In this document: positions 17,414-26,234 of the stretch, piece after piece
How positions within the stretch are numbered: the stretch's first letter is position 1
Layout: the number at the start of each line of letters is the position of its first letter
Source: Muribaculaceae bacterium
GTDB taxonomy: Bacteria > Bacteroidota > Bacteroidia > Bacteroidales > Muribaculaceae
Assembly (NCBI GenBank): GCA_022510425.1
Contig: JAFLTO010000002.1
Span: 124,001 to 188,000 of the forward strand
DNA: 64,000 bases
Reading direction: 5' to 3'
Made by a program: the position numbers and the translations under genes
Notes under the pieces: generated by a model
Databases searched by the model: none
What the model was told of the DNA's origin: nothing
What the model saw: only the letters and a program-made list of their open reading frames with translations

Positions 17414-20400
17414 ATGGCTTCTATTTATGCTTCAGCAGTAAAACGGCCCATTATGACCACCCTGTGCTTCGTAACGGTCATAATCCTCGGTCTCTTTTCG
17501 CTGTTCAAACTCCCAATAGACCTATATCCCGACATTGACACCAATACCATTATGGTCATAACAATGTATCCCGGTGCCAGTGCGGAGGATATAGAGCAGA
17601 ATGTCACAAAACCCCTTGAGAATACTCTAAATTCTGTAGAACATCTCAAACACATCACTTCCGACTCACGTGAAAACACCTCTGTAATCACACTTGAGTT
17701 TGAATATGGCTATGATATCGATGTGCTCACTAATGATGTGCGTGACAAACTCGACATGGTGGAATCCATGCTTCCTGACGATTCTGAGAATCCTATTATC
17801 TTCAAGTTCTCAACCGATATGATTCCTATTCTCATTCTGTCGGTTGAGGCTAAGGAGAGTATGGCAGGGCTTTACAAGATTCTTGACGACAATATCGCCA
17901 ATCCCCTCGCACGTGTCGACGGAGTAGGTTCCGTATCAATTTCGGGAGCTCCGAAACGTGAAATCCATATCTACGTAGATCCTCAGAAACTTGAAGCTTA
18001 TCATCTTTCTGTGGAAACAATATCTTCCATAATTTCTGCTGAAAACAAGAATATCCCGGGTGGTTCTTTCGATATCGGATCTAATACCTACGCACTTCGT
18101 GTGCAGGGAGAATTCAACGAGTCAAAAGAAATGGAGAATATTCCGGTAGGTGTATACCAAGGGAAGGTTGTATATCTTAAGGATGTGGCCCGTGTGGAAG
18201 ACTCGTTGGAAGAAAGAACACAACAAACCTATATCAGTGGTAAAGAAGGGGCAACTATTATCATTCAGAAACAATCGGGTGCAAATTCTGTGGCTATTTC
18301 CGATAAGGTGCGTCAGATGCTCCCCCGTCTTCAGAAAAATCTACCTTCCGACGTTAAGATCGGCATCGTTGTAGATACTTCCGACAATATAAAGAATACA
18401 ATTGCATCTCTCGAAGAAACAGTGCTCTATGCGTTGCTCTTCGTAATGATTGTGGTGTTCTTCTTCCTTGGCAGATGGAGAGCCACAATGATCATTGTAG
18501 TCACTATCCCTATTTCTCTTATTGCCTCCTTTATTTATTTATATGCCACAGGCAACACTTTAAATATAGTCTCGTTGTCGGCGCTATCCATTTCAATCGG
18601 TATGGTAGTCGACGATGCCATCGTGGTGCTTGAGAATGTCACTACTCATATTGAAAGAGGAGCCGACCCAAAACAGGCAGCGGTGCATGGCACCAACGAG
18701 GTGGCTGTGTCGGTTATCGCTTCCACACTCACTCTTATTGCTGTATTCTTCCCCCTTACTCTTGTCACCGGTATGACAGGCGTTATGTTCCGTCAACTTG
18801 GCTGGATGGTGACCATCATGATGATTATTTCTACATTGTGTGCCCTTTCTCTCACTCCGATGCTTTGCTCGCAGTGGCTTCGTCTTTCAAAGTCTCATTC
18901 CAAATTTTATGAGAAATTCTACACTCCGATTCAGAAAGGTCTGGATAAATTCGACGATGCTTATGCTTGGCTTCTTCAGAAAGTGGTTTCTCATCGGATC
19001 ATAACCATTGTTATCTGTCTCGGCACTTTCGTGGGCTCAATATTTCTTATGAAACACGTTGGAACAGAGTTTTTCCCTACTCAGGATAATGGCCGTATAG
19101 GAGTGAATCTGGAAACCCCCATCGGCACTCGAGTCGAGATCACTCAGGATGCTATTCAACGTCTCGACTCACTTTGGAGGGAAAAATATCCGGAAATCAT
19201 GGTATCAAGTTACACCGTCGGGCCGGCAAGTTCCGACAACACATATGCTTCTCTTTCCGACAACGGCTCGCATATTGCATCCATGAACATCCGTCTTCTC
19301 GACCCCGGAGATCGTGAAAGAGGTATAAAAGAAATAGCCGACGGTATGCGTAAGGATATTGAAACAGGGTTCCCGGAATTCGCTAAAGCGCAGGTGAATG
19401 TCGGAGGTGGTCGTGGTGCCGGAATGGGAGGCCAGTCCACGGTGGATTTTGAAATTTATGGCTATGATTTCTCCGAAACCGACTCCGTGGCACGTGATCT
19501 GAAACAAATTCTTGAAGGAATCCAGGGTACTGCGGATATCACTATTTCCCGTTCAGACTATCAGCCGGAATATCAGGTGGATTTCGACAGGGAGAAACTT
19601 GCCCTTTACGGATTGAATCTCCAGACTGCAGCTTATTATCTGCGCAACCGTATAAACGGAAGCACGGCATCGCAATTCCGTGAGGATGGAGAAGAATACG
19701 ATATAAAGGTGATGTATGACAAAAATTATCGTACATCTCTCGAAGACATAGAAAATATTATTGTTTACACTCCTACCGGTGCAGGAGTTAAAATCAAAGA
19801 ACTCGGCAAGGTGGTGGAACGTTTCACTCCACCCACCATCGAAAGAAAAGACCGCGAAAGAGTCATCACCGTTTCGGCTGTTGTGGATGGTGTGCCAATG
19901 AGCCAGGTGGTAGCCGATGCTGAAATTGAAATAGACAATATGCATCTTCCACCGGGTATCTCCATAACTCTCTCAGGTTCCTATGAAGATCAGCAAGACT
20001 CATTCTCCGATCTTATGCTCCTCGGAATACTTATCATCATTTTGGTGTACATAGTGATGGCTGCACAGTTTGAAAGTTTCACCTATCCAGGCATAATTAT
20101 GACCTCCCTGTTGTTCGCATTCTCCGGAGTGTTCATAATACTCTTCTTGAGCGGTCACACACTCAATGTGATGAGTATGATCGGAGCTATAATGTTGATC
20201 GGTATAGTCGTGAAAAACGGTATCGTGCTTATTGACTATATATCATTGAATCGCGAAAGGGGTATGGGTATACGTAATGCGGTAATCCTTGGCGGCAAGT
20301 CTCGTCTGCGTCCTGTAATTATGACTACTCTCACCACTATCTTGGGCATGGTGCCTATGGCAGTCGGAAGCGGTCAAGGAGCGGAAATGTGGCGTCCTAT

Positions 20401-20542
20401 GGGTACTGCCGTCATAGGTGGCCTCACCTTCTCCACAATCCTCACACTCCTCTTCGTTCCTGTTCTCTATTGCGTATTCGCCGGGAATGGTGTCAAAAAT
20501 TATCGCCGCAAACTTCGCCGTGAATATCGCAGAGTCAATTAA
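17414..20542 (+). CDS. RND family efflux transporter permease (HAE1-type)
   Basis: A 1042-residue inner-membrane proton-drug antiporter of the AcrB type. It has a TM segment near the start, a large periplasmic loop (about 30-330), TM segments 2-6, a second loop and TM segments 7-12. The proton-relay pair is in SIGMVVDDAIVVLENV (TM4), and the N-terminal motif GASAEDIEQNVTKPLE is typical. The second periplasmic loop has a Gly-rich run (GGGRGAGMGGQS). It forms a tripartite system with the preceding TolC and adaptor proteins. No local regulator gene is present, and the substrate cannot be deduced. Confidence 0.95.
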   Translation: MASIYASAVKRPIMTTLCFVTVIILGLFSLFKLPIDLYPDIDTNTIMVITMYPGASAEDIEQNVTKPLENTLNSVEHLKHITSDSRENTSVITLEFEYGYDIDVLTNDVRDKLDMVESMLPDDSENPIIFKFSTDMIPILILSVEAKESMAGLYKILDDNIANPLARVDGVGSVSISGAPKREIHIYVDPQKLEAYHLSVETISSIISAENKNIPGGSFDIGSNTYALRVQGEFNESKEMENIPVGVYQGKVVYLKDVARVEDSLEERTQQTYISGKEGATIIIQKQSGANSVAISDKVRQMLPRLQKNLPSDVKIGIVVDTSDNIKNTIASLEETVLYALLFVMIVVFFFLGRWRATMIIVVTIPISLIASFIYLYATGNTLNIVSLSALSISIGMVVDDAIVVLENVTTHIERGADPKQAAVHGTNEVAVSVIASTLTLIAVFFPLTLVTGMTGVMFRQLGWMVTIMMIISTLCALSLTPMLCSQWLRLSKSHSKFYEKFYTPIQKGLDKFDDAYAWLLQKVVSHRIITIVICLGTFVGSIFLMKHVGTEFFPTQDNGRIGVNLETPIGTRVEITQDAIQRLDSLWREKYPEIMVSSYTVGPASSDNTYASLSDNGSHIASMNIRLLDPGDRERGIKEIADGMRKDIETGFPEFAKAQVNVGGGRGAGMGGQSTVDFEIYGYDFSETDSVARDLKQILEGIQGTADITISRSDYQPEYQVDFDREKLALYGLNLQTAAYYLRNRINGSTASQFREDGEEYDIKVMYDKNYRTSLEDIENIIVYTPTGAGVKIKELGKVVERFTPPTIERKDRERVITVSAVVDGVPMSQVVADAEIEIDNMHLPPGISITLSGSYEDQQDSFSDLMLLGILIIILVYIVMAAQFESFTYPGIIMTSLLFAFSGVFIILFLSGHTLNVMSMIGAIMLIGIVVKNGIVLIDYISLNRERGMGIRNAVILGGKSRLRPVIMTTLTTILGMVPMAVGSGQGAEMWRPMGTAVIGGLTFSTILTLLFVPVLYCVFAGNGVKNYRRKLRREYRRVN

Positions 20543-20630
20543 CTAACACCCCCAATCCCCAATCCCTTACACCTTATCCCTCATCCCTCATCCCCAATCC
20601 CTTTATCCCTCATCCCCAATCCCTTACACC
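20543..20630 (+). repeat. G-free CCC-rich spacer, copy 3 (longest)
   Basis: All 88 bp between the pump and the PG0541-like gene lack G on the plus strand. Units CCCCAATCCC, TCATCCC and CCCTTA recur, giving ten or more CCC runs. The opposite strand has closely spaced GGG runs that could form G-quadruplexes. Confidence 0.8.
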
Positions 20631-20924
20631 ATGCAAGCCATATTCATCGCTTTTGACCAGGCTCACCACGAAGCCATTCTCGATATACTTGAAAAAAGTT
20701 CATGCAGAGGTTTCACATCATTCGGTGAAACACAAGGTAAAGGCTCCAAAACAGGAGATCCTCACTTTGGCAGCCATGCCTGGCCATCACTCGGGAGTGC
20801 CATCCTCACGATTGTTGAAGACTCCAAAGTAGAAACTTTACTTCAAAAACTCAAGGCACTCGACGAATCGAAACCCCGACTAGGCCTCCGAGCTTTCGTC
20901 TGGCCCATCACCCAAACCATCTAA
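20631..20924 (+). CDS. PG0541-like transporter-associated protein
   Basis: A 97-residue cytoplasmic protein at the end of an RND operon. Its beta-alpha-beta pattern (MQAIFIAFDQAHHEAILDIL, then a Gly/His-rich loop, then SAILTIVEDSKVETLLQKL) resembles the P-II-like small proteins annotated near efflux pumps as PG0541 family. No catalytic role is known. Its last 18 codons and stop are repeated at 22805-22861 beyond the AbiE genes, with only two base changes, both synonymous. This gene end is thus the apparent insertion site of the AbiE cassette. The family name is from recall. Confidence 0.8.
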   Translation: MQAIFIAFDQAHHEAILDILEKSSCRGFTSFGETQGKGSKTGDPHFGSHAWPSLGSAILTIVEDSKVETLLQKLKALDESKPRLGLRAFVWPITQTI

Positions 20925-20941
20925 AAATCTTTTTTCTTGGT
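20868..20941 (+). repeat. Direct repeat left of the AbiE cassette (gene 3' end)
   Basis: This 74-bp segment holds codons 80-97 and the stop of the PG0541-like gene plus 17 bp. It matches 22805-22877 with two substitutions and one missing base. It could be an att-like left end. Confidence 0.88.
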
Positions 20942-21089
20942 TTATATCAGACCAAAATTTAATTCACTATTTGTAGGAAATTTCTCAAATTACTGCATTT
21001 CATTAATCTCATAATAAATTCGATCTCTTCACTATAAAATTTTGATCTTAATTGGGAAAAGCCGCAGGCTGATAGTCTTCAGAATTATC

Positions 21090-22106
21090 TTATTTAATTT
21101 TCCTAATTCGAGCCTGCAATTCGTTCATTCTAGATATTAAATCGGGGAATGAAAGAGGATTGGCATCGTAAATAAAAATGGATTTTAGAGAATCATAATC
21201 TTTTTCCCATTCTGAAATTATTGAGGAAGGTGGTATAAATGAAAGAGTCTTGTACTGATGAGAATTATAATCCACATACTCCATTTTATTAAATATGGAA
21301 CGGTGACTCCGGATATTTTCGTACAATTCTTTATCTTCAATAGCATGTCCATATGATGTATCCATTAATTTTTCTAAGTCATATAGATGCCGACTCATCC
21401 TTTTACTCCGGGGATATGGTTTTTGAAATTCTTCATGCAAAAGAAAAATCTTTTCAATAAAAGTTCTCGAGGGGACAACAGTTGGGAAATTAACGTCCAT
21501 ATCTTCATCTCCTTTCATATCAGTAGACAGGAAACTTTTGAGATTCCTATCTTCTACCGGTTCCTCGAGATTCATACATCCAATTTCAATCTTGACTCTT
21601 GAATCAAAATATTCTGGTGTCTTGTGAATTATGGAATCATATATTACAAAAATAGTGGATGGATTTGTAGTGGCGGTTAAATCTTTTTCACTGCCATCAC
21701 GATCTAATTTTGTGGTCTCGGGTTTTATTGAATAACCAGAGAGCCCCATTTCTTTAAATGCTGCATCCAATTCTAATGGTAATTCCCTGATTACATAATG
21801 TCTTGCTTTTCTTCTTACCTTGTTTAGTTGATTCCCTGAAGGATTAGAAATGCTGAAAACACCTTGCCTTGCAATAGATATATCAATATCTTCACTAAAA
21901 CGGTTAATTAATCCGTACCCCTTAGATAATGAAGTGCCTCCCTTAAATGACATTAATGGGAAATATTTAGTTTTTGAAAGTGCATATAATGTTGCTGTTA
22001 CCCACCAATCTTTTTCTATTACATCTGCAGGGAGCCCCGTTCTTGCCGAAGTGATATTCAGTATATCCAGCCTGTCTTCAAGGTTTAGTTGTTGCCAATG
22101 GTTCAT
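21090..22106 (-). CDS. AbiEii/AbiGii-type nucleotidyltransferase toxin
   Basis: A 338-residue protein of the AbiEii/AbiGii nucleotidyltransferase family, the toxin half of type IV abortive-infection modules. The nucleotidyltransferase core is plain: FKGGTSLSKGYG (54-65) and RFSEDIDI (69-76), whose Glu/Asp residues would hold the metal. Known relatives transfer nucleotides to tRNA or bind GTP and stop growth. The start overlaps the upstream antitoxin by 29 nt, so translation is coupled. Both genes lie inside a segment bounded by direct repeats and are more AT-rich than the flanking core genes, which points to acquisition. Confidence 0.9.
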   Translation of the reverse strand: MNHWQQLNLEDRLDILNITSARTGLPADVIEKDWWVTATLYALSKTKYFPLMSFKGGTSLSKGYGLINRFSEDIDISIARQGVFSISNPSGNQLNKVRRKARHYVIRELPLELDAAFKEMGLSGYSIKPETTKLDRDGSEKDLTATTNPSTIFVIYDSIIHKTPEYFDSRVKIEIGCMNLEEPVEDRNLKSFLSTDMKGDEDMDVNFPTVVPSRTFIEKIFLLHEEFQKPYPRSKRMSRHLYDLEKLMDTSYGHAIEDKELYENIRSHRSIFNKMEYVDYNSHQYKTLSFIPPSSIISEWEKDYDSLKSIFIYDANPLSFPDLISRMNELQARIRKIK

Positions 22107-22722
22107 TTTCAGTTAAAATTATTCTATTGATGAGGATTCTTATGTTATTGGGGGCATTAAGTAAATCATTCTTAAAATGAGGATCCTCGGTTTTACCAAT
22201 GAAATTTTTTATTGCAAGTAGATTGTTTTCAGTCAAATTATTAATGCCAATCTCTTTAATGCCATGAACCAATAATGGAACCAAAGTCCCCTTTGCAGCA
22301 AAATTTTTAGGCATGCCATGTTTAAAGATAATTTTTCTGTTATCAATTTTAAGAGTCCTTGCAGTTCCACTGGTTATATACGAATGGTTCATTGGCACTT
22401 GTGTTGAGATACCAATAATATTGGCTGCTGTATATCCGGTTGGAATAATTTGACAGTTATCTCTTTTAGCAACAGCCTCTGCGATTTCTTCTAAAGAAGG
22501 AGGAACAATCCCATATTTAGACTTCTTTGGTTTGATATAGATTCCTTTACTTGCCCTCGAAAGTTTATCCTGGAAGACAGCTTGAATAAAAATCTTTCTG
22601 ATAGTTTCAGGAGATCCAAATTCCAAAAAATCAGAAATAAAGAAGACAGTATTTGGCTTACTATCCTCTATTTTCTTCATTATTAATTCTTTGATATAAC
22701 CTTTCTGTCCTGATTTTAACAT
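22078..22722 (-). CDS. DUF6088 family protein, AbiEi-type antitoxin
   Basis: A 214-residue protein matching the DUF6088/AbiEi pattern. It has an N-terminal winged-helix region (FFISDFLEFGSPETIRKIF to LSRASKGIYIKPKKSKYG, about 27-71), then a conserved IPTGYTAANIIGIST segment near 97-111 and a C-terminal domain. In AbiE modules the antitoxin represses its own promoter and counters the toxin without binding it. It precedes the toxin and overlaps it by 29 nt. The start may be 22722 or an in-frame ATG 14 codons later. An inverted repeat just upstream is a candidate operator. Confidence 0.83.
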   Translation of the reverse strand: MLKSGQKGYIKELIMKKIEDSKPNTVFFISDFLEFGSPETIRKIFIQAVFQDKLSRASKGIYIKPKKSKYGIVPPSLEEIAEAVAKRDNCQIIPTGYTAANIIGISTQVPMNHSYITSGTARTLKIDNRKIIFKHGMPKNFAAKGTLVPLLVHGIKEIGINNLTENNLLAIKNFIGKTEDPHFKNDLLNAPNNIRILINRIILTENEPLATTKP

Positions 22723-22730
22723 TTATTAGT

Positions 22731-22764
22731 ACCGAAAAAATGTTATTATTTCGGTGCAAATATA
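22731..22764 (-). promoter_or_regulatory. AbiE promoter box and operator-like inverted repeat
   Basis: On the minus strand TATATTTG (22757-22764) fits the -7 box. Directly downstream, ACCGAAA (22731-22737) and TTTCGGT (22749-22755) form a 7-bp inverted repeat with 11 bp between, placed between the predicted transcription start and the antitoxin ATG. This position suits antitoxin autorepression. Confidence 0.55.
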
Positions 22765-22804
22765 GCTATTAAAATTCACTTTTCTTTATTATATATAGAA
22801 AAAT

Positions 22805-22877
22805 TCGAAACCTCGACTCGGCCTCCGAGCTTTCGTCTGGCCCATCACCCAAACCATCTAAAAATTTTTTTCTTGGT
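22805..22877 (+). repeat. Direct repeat right of the AbiE cassette
   Basis: This 73-bp partner of 20868-20941 still encodes the same 18 residues and stop (starting SKPRLG) but has no gene in front of it. Its last bases supply the TTG of the promoter for the structured RNA. Confidence 0.88.
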
Positions 22878-22903
22878 ATTTTACAGAATTTTAAATAATT
22901 TTG
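22873..22903 (+). promoter_or_regulatory. Promoter for the structured RNA
   Basis: TTG at 22873-22875, exactly 20 nt, then TAATTTTG at 22896-22903. The predicted start is near 22908. Confidence 0.7.
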
Positions 22904-22906
22904 TGT

Positions 22907-23205
22907 TTGCAACCCTACGGTAGAGGCCCGGTTCCGGGAATCTGAGGGAGGGAGCCGGAGCAAGAGAGCTCCGAAATATTTTTGAAAAGCGTTTATTGAC
23001 GCTTGATTCTTGACCGTTTTAGAATCTCGCAAATTCATAATCCTTGTCAAGAATGAAGCAACGGTAGACGCCTTATGTGGATATGTATAGATAATGCATA
23101 TTTCGCGTGGGGCCTCTGCGTTGCTCGTTCAACAAGGATGGGCATGCGAGAGCCTTAAAGCGGTGGAACGAGTAACAGTACAGACTTCCACGCTTTTCTT
23201 TTTTT
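22907..23205 (+). ncRNA. Candidate structured noncoding RNA ending in a terminator-like helix
   Basis: About 300 bp without a credible gene but with a promoter in front and many helices. These are CCCGG/CCGGG (22927-22931 with 22934-22938), CGGAGC/GCTCCG (22956-22961 with 22968-22973), AAGCGT/ACGCTT (22987-22992 with 22999-23004) and GATTCT/AGAATC (23005-23010 with 23021-23026). The last is in competition with a 9-bp pairing of 23006-23014 with 23046-23054. The 3' end is a long two-part stem: GCGTGGGG/TTCCACGC (23105-23112 with 23186-23193) enclosing an 11-bp helix (23120-23130 with 23166-23176), then TTTTCTTTTTTTATT. ACGGTAGA occurs twice (22917, 23061). It is more G-rich than nearby DNA. 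It may be a free small RNA or a leader of the surface-protein gene 56 bp downstream. I cannot assign it to a named family. Confidence 0.6.
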
Positions 23206-23260
23206 ATTAACCTAACCGAACAATATTCCAGGGGAGTCGGAATAAATAAAGATCTTATTT

Positions 23261-26119
23261 ATGAAAAAACTTTTACAAATTGAGAAGATTGAAAGCAAAT
23301 TCACCCTATTGTTAGGTCTTTTGCTGTTATTTTGTGCCAAGGGTTGGGCATACGATTTTGAATCGGGTGGTCTCTATTATAATATTATAGGTTCCGAAGA
23401 AATAGAAGTTACGTATGGAGACCCTTTTGGAGGAACCCCGAGCTATACTGGAAACTTAGTAATACCGGAAAAAGTTACTTTTAATGGTATTGAATATTCT
23501 GTGACTTCTATCGGGAGTAATGCATTTAGCTTTTGTCAATCTTTAGTCACTATAAATCTACCTGATTCTTTGACATCTATCGGAAATGGTACATTCTATG
23601 AATGTATTAGTTTAACAAGTATAGAAATTCCAAATTCTGTTATTTCTATTGAATTTGATGCATTTAGCTTTTGTCAAGCTTTAGTCACTATAAATCTGCC
23701 TGATTCTTTGACTTATATCGGAGATAATGCGTTCAGGGGTTGTTACTCTATAATTACAATAGATTTGCCGGATTCATTGACTTCGATTGGAGAAACAATA
23801 TTCTCTGGTTGCAGTTCTTTGGAAACTATAAATGTTGGGAAAGACAATCTATATTTTTCTTCCTTAAATGGTGTTTTATTTAATAAAGATATGACCTCAT
23901 TAATTCTCTATCCACAAGGGAAAAAGGGATCAGAATATACAGTTCCGGAAAGTGTGATATCAATCGCAAATTATGCATTCTCTAACTGTAGTTCCTTGAT
24001 TTCTATAGACCTGCCGGATTCACTGACTTCGATTGGAGAAACAACCTTCTATGGTTACTATTCTTTGGAAACTATAAATGTTGGGCAAGACAATCTATAT
24101 TTTTCTTCCTTAGATGGTGTTTTATTTAATAAAGATATGACCTCATTAATTCTCTATCCACAAGGGAAAAGGGGATCAGAATATACAATTCCGGAAAGTG
24201 TGATATCAATCGCAAATTATGCATTCTCTACCTGTAGGTCCTTGATTTCTATAGACCTGCCGGATTCACTGACTTCGATCGGAGATTACGCTTTCAGTAA
24301 TTGTGGTGGTTTAGTCTCGATAGAATTGCCTGATTCTCTGACTTCGATTGGAGATTGGGCCTTCAATCTGTGTCAGAATTTGGTCTCGATAAACCTGCCG
24401 AATTCTCTGACTTCAATAGGAGCTGGTGCTTTTAATTGGTGTGAAAATTTGGTTTCTATAGACCTGCCGGATTCACTGACTTCAATAGGAGATTACGCTT
24501 TCAGTAAGTGTAGTAGTTTGGTATCGATAAACCTGCCGGATTCTCTGACTTCAATAGGAAATTACGCTTTCACTAGATGTGAGAATTTGGTATCCATAGT
24601 TTTCCCAAATTCACTGACTTCAATTGGAGATGCAACATTATATGAATGTGTGTCATTGGAATCCATAAAGCTACCTAATTCTCTGACTTCTATAGGTAAT
24701 TCTGTATTCGTCGCGTGTGTATCATTGCAATCCATAGATCTACCGGATTCGGTGACTTCCATAGGAAAAGAAGCATTCTATCAATGTGGTTTGGAATCCA
24801 TAGAGTTACCTGCTTCTCTGAATTCTATCGGTGAAATGGCATTCGGTTTATGTTTTTCATTAAAAGAAGTTATTTGCAAGTCATCTGTTGTTCCAGAATT
24901 ATCAGGAGATATATTTAGTTGGTTACAAGATGATGTTGTTCTTTATGTTTATGAATCTGTTTTGGAGGATTTTGAAAATTCTGATTGGGCTCAATATTTC
25001 ACAGAAATTTTACCAATAAGTGATGTGGTTGAAGTTTCTTCCATCAAGATTTCTCCGGAAGGAAATCAGGAAATGACAGAAGGAGATACTTTGGTATTTA
25101 CAGCAACTGTGCTTCCTGAAAATGCAACCGATGCAACAGTTGTCTGGACAACCGATGACGAGGATGTGATCTCAATCAAGGTTTCCAACGAAAATCCGAA
25201 CATGGTTACCGTCACAGCTCTTGAAGCAGGCGAGACTACTCTTACAGCCACGGCAGCCGACGGTAGCGGTGTTTCAACAACAATTACGATTACCGTGGTA
25301 GAAATCGTTCCGGAACCCGAACCTGAGCCGGAACCAACTCCCGAGCCGGTTACTTCAATTCAGATTTCTCCTGCAGGAGCACAAGAAATGATAGAGGGCA
25401 CATATTTTGTATTCACTGCAAATGTGCTTCCGGACGATGCAACCGATTCTACCGTTGTGTGGTCTACCGATAATGAAAATATTATCGCCTTAGAGGTTTC
25501 TAAGAATAAACCTAACCAAGTGACTGTCACAGCGCTTAAAGCCGGCAAGGCGCTTCTCACAGCAACCGCAGCTGACGGAAGCGGCGTCTCAACATCAGTT
25601 GGAATCACAGTGGTTGAACCTGTTCAGGAACCGGAGCCTGAACCAAACTATGAAGTCATCAACAAATATGATATTTCATATTCCTACGCTGAAAATGGAG
25701 TAGTTCTTGAAGAAGCGTCAATAAAATGGAAGTCTGACGGTGAACTCTACTTCAACTTGGAAAATTCGATTGCAATTGCAGCCATAAATTCAAATATTAC
25801 TTATTATATAGAAACTATAATTGAGAACAACACTTTAATACTTGATTTCTCTTATCTCCCCGTAGGTATTTATCAAGTGACAGTACCTGAAGCTTATGTC
25901 TTGATTGGAGAAAACGGAATAAATGGAGAGATAGAATTCTCGATTACTATAGAAGAAGCGAGCGGTATCGCAGGTATCTATGCCGATGCTGACGGATATT
26001 ATAATGTCTACAAGGTGAGCGGTGAAAAAGTGCTTTCTACAAAGGACGCATCCAAACTGAAAAACCTTGAAAACGGTATTTACATCATCAACGGCAAGAA
26101 AGTGATGCTTAGAAAATAA
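23261..26119 (+). CDS. BspA-like leucine-rich-repeat surface protein with two Ig-like domains
   Basis: A 952-residue secreted protein. Residues 1-31 are a signal peptide. About 70-560 hold some 20 LRR_5/BspA repeats of about 23 residues (consensus LxSIxLPDSLTSIGxxAFxxC). Two bacterial Ig-like (BIG2) domains follow at about 590-682 and 698-786, joined by acidic proline linkers (EPEPEPEPTPEP). A beta-rich domain and a C-terminal tail ending NGIYIINGKKVMLRK resemble type IX secretion sorting tails. Such proteins sit on the cell surface and bind host or bacterial partners. The LRR part contains a 246-bp duplication. Relics of sister genes lie downstream. It is preceded by a structured RNA candidate and followed by a hairpin terminator. 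Confidence 0.92.
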   Translation: MKKLLQIEKIESKFTLLLGLLLLFCAKGWAYDFESGGLYYNIIGSEEIEVTYGDPFGGTPSYTGNLVIPEKVTFNGIEYSVTSIGSNAFSFCQSLVTINLPDSLTSIGNGTFYECISLTSIEIPNSVISIEFDAFSFCQALVTINLPDSLTYIGDNAFRGCYSIITIDLPDSLTSIGETIFSGCSSLETINVGKDNLYFSSLNGVLFNKDMTSLILYPQGKKGSEYTVPESVISIANYAFSNCSSLISIDLPDSLTSIGETTFYGYYSLETINVGQDNLYFSSLDGVLFNKDMTSLILYPQGKRGSEYTIPESVISIANYAFSTCRSLISIDLPDSLTSIGDYAFSNCGGLVSIELPDSLTSIGDWAFNLCQNLVSINLPNSLTSIGAGAFNWCENLVSIDLPDSLTSIGDYAFSKCSSLVSINLPDSLTSIGNYAFTRCENLVSIVFPNSLTSIGDATLYECVSLESIKLPNSLTSIGNSVFVACVSLQSIDLPDSVTSIGKEAFYQCGLESIELPASLNSIGEMAFGLCFSLKEVICKSSVVPELSGDIFSWLQDDVVLYVYESVLEDFENSDWAQYFTEILPISDVVEVSSIKISPEGNQEMTEGDTLVFTATVLPENATDATVVWTTDDEDVISIKVSNENPNMVTVTALEAGETTLTATAADGSGVSTTITITVVEIVPEPEPEPEPTPEPVTSIQISPAGAQEMIEGTYFVFTANVLPDDATDSTVVWSTDNENIIALEVSKNKPNQVTVTALKAGKALLTATAADGSGVSTSVGITVVEPVQEPEPEPNYEVINKYDISYSYAENGVVLEEASIKWKSDGELYFNLENSIAIAAINSNITYYIETIIENNTLILDFSYLPVGIYQVTVPEAYVLIGENGINGEIEFSITIEEASGIAGIYADADGYYNVYKVSGEKVLSTKDASKLKNLENGIYIINGKKVMLRK
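23770..24286 (+). repeat. 246-bp in-frame tandem duplication within the LRR gene
   Basis: GGAAACTATAAATGTTGGG recurs at 23821 and 24067, exactly 246 bp (82 codons) apart, and the sequence around each is nearly identical. Each unit holds an interrupting GVLFNKDMTSLILYPQGK segment plus LRRs. Similar shorter 69-bp repeats fill the rest. Confidence 0.85.
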
Positions 26120-26152
26120 TTAATCTATTCCTTAATAATCATTCAAAAAACA

Positions 26153-26190
26153 GGTGGTAGTCTCAAACAGGCTACCATCTTTTTCAATTT
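26153..26190 (+). terminator. Intrinsic terminator after the LRR gene
   Basis: GGTGGTAG (26153-26160) pairs with CTACCATC (26172-26179), followed by TTTTTCAATTTTT. The loop (TCTCAAACAGG) resembles the loops of two further hairpins near 27031 and 28223. Confidence 0.8.
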
Positions 26191-26234
26191 TTATGCCTCT
26201 TCATTTTGACTTTCTACCACTTTAAAGAATTTCT

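Noticed and set aside
22805..22861. Second copy of the PG0541-like gene
   Set aside because: Only the last 18 codons and stop are present; it is the repeat at the cassette edge, not a gene.
22769..23050. 93-residue minus-strand frame across the structured RNA candidate
   Set aside because: It runs antisense to the helices, crosses the direct repeat and promoter, and its sequence is low in protein-like pattern; it looks like a by-product of the RNA sequence.
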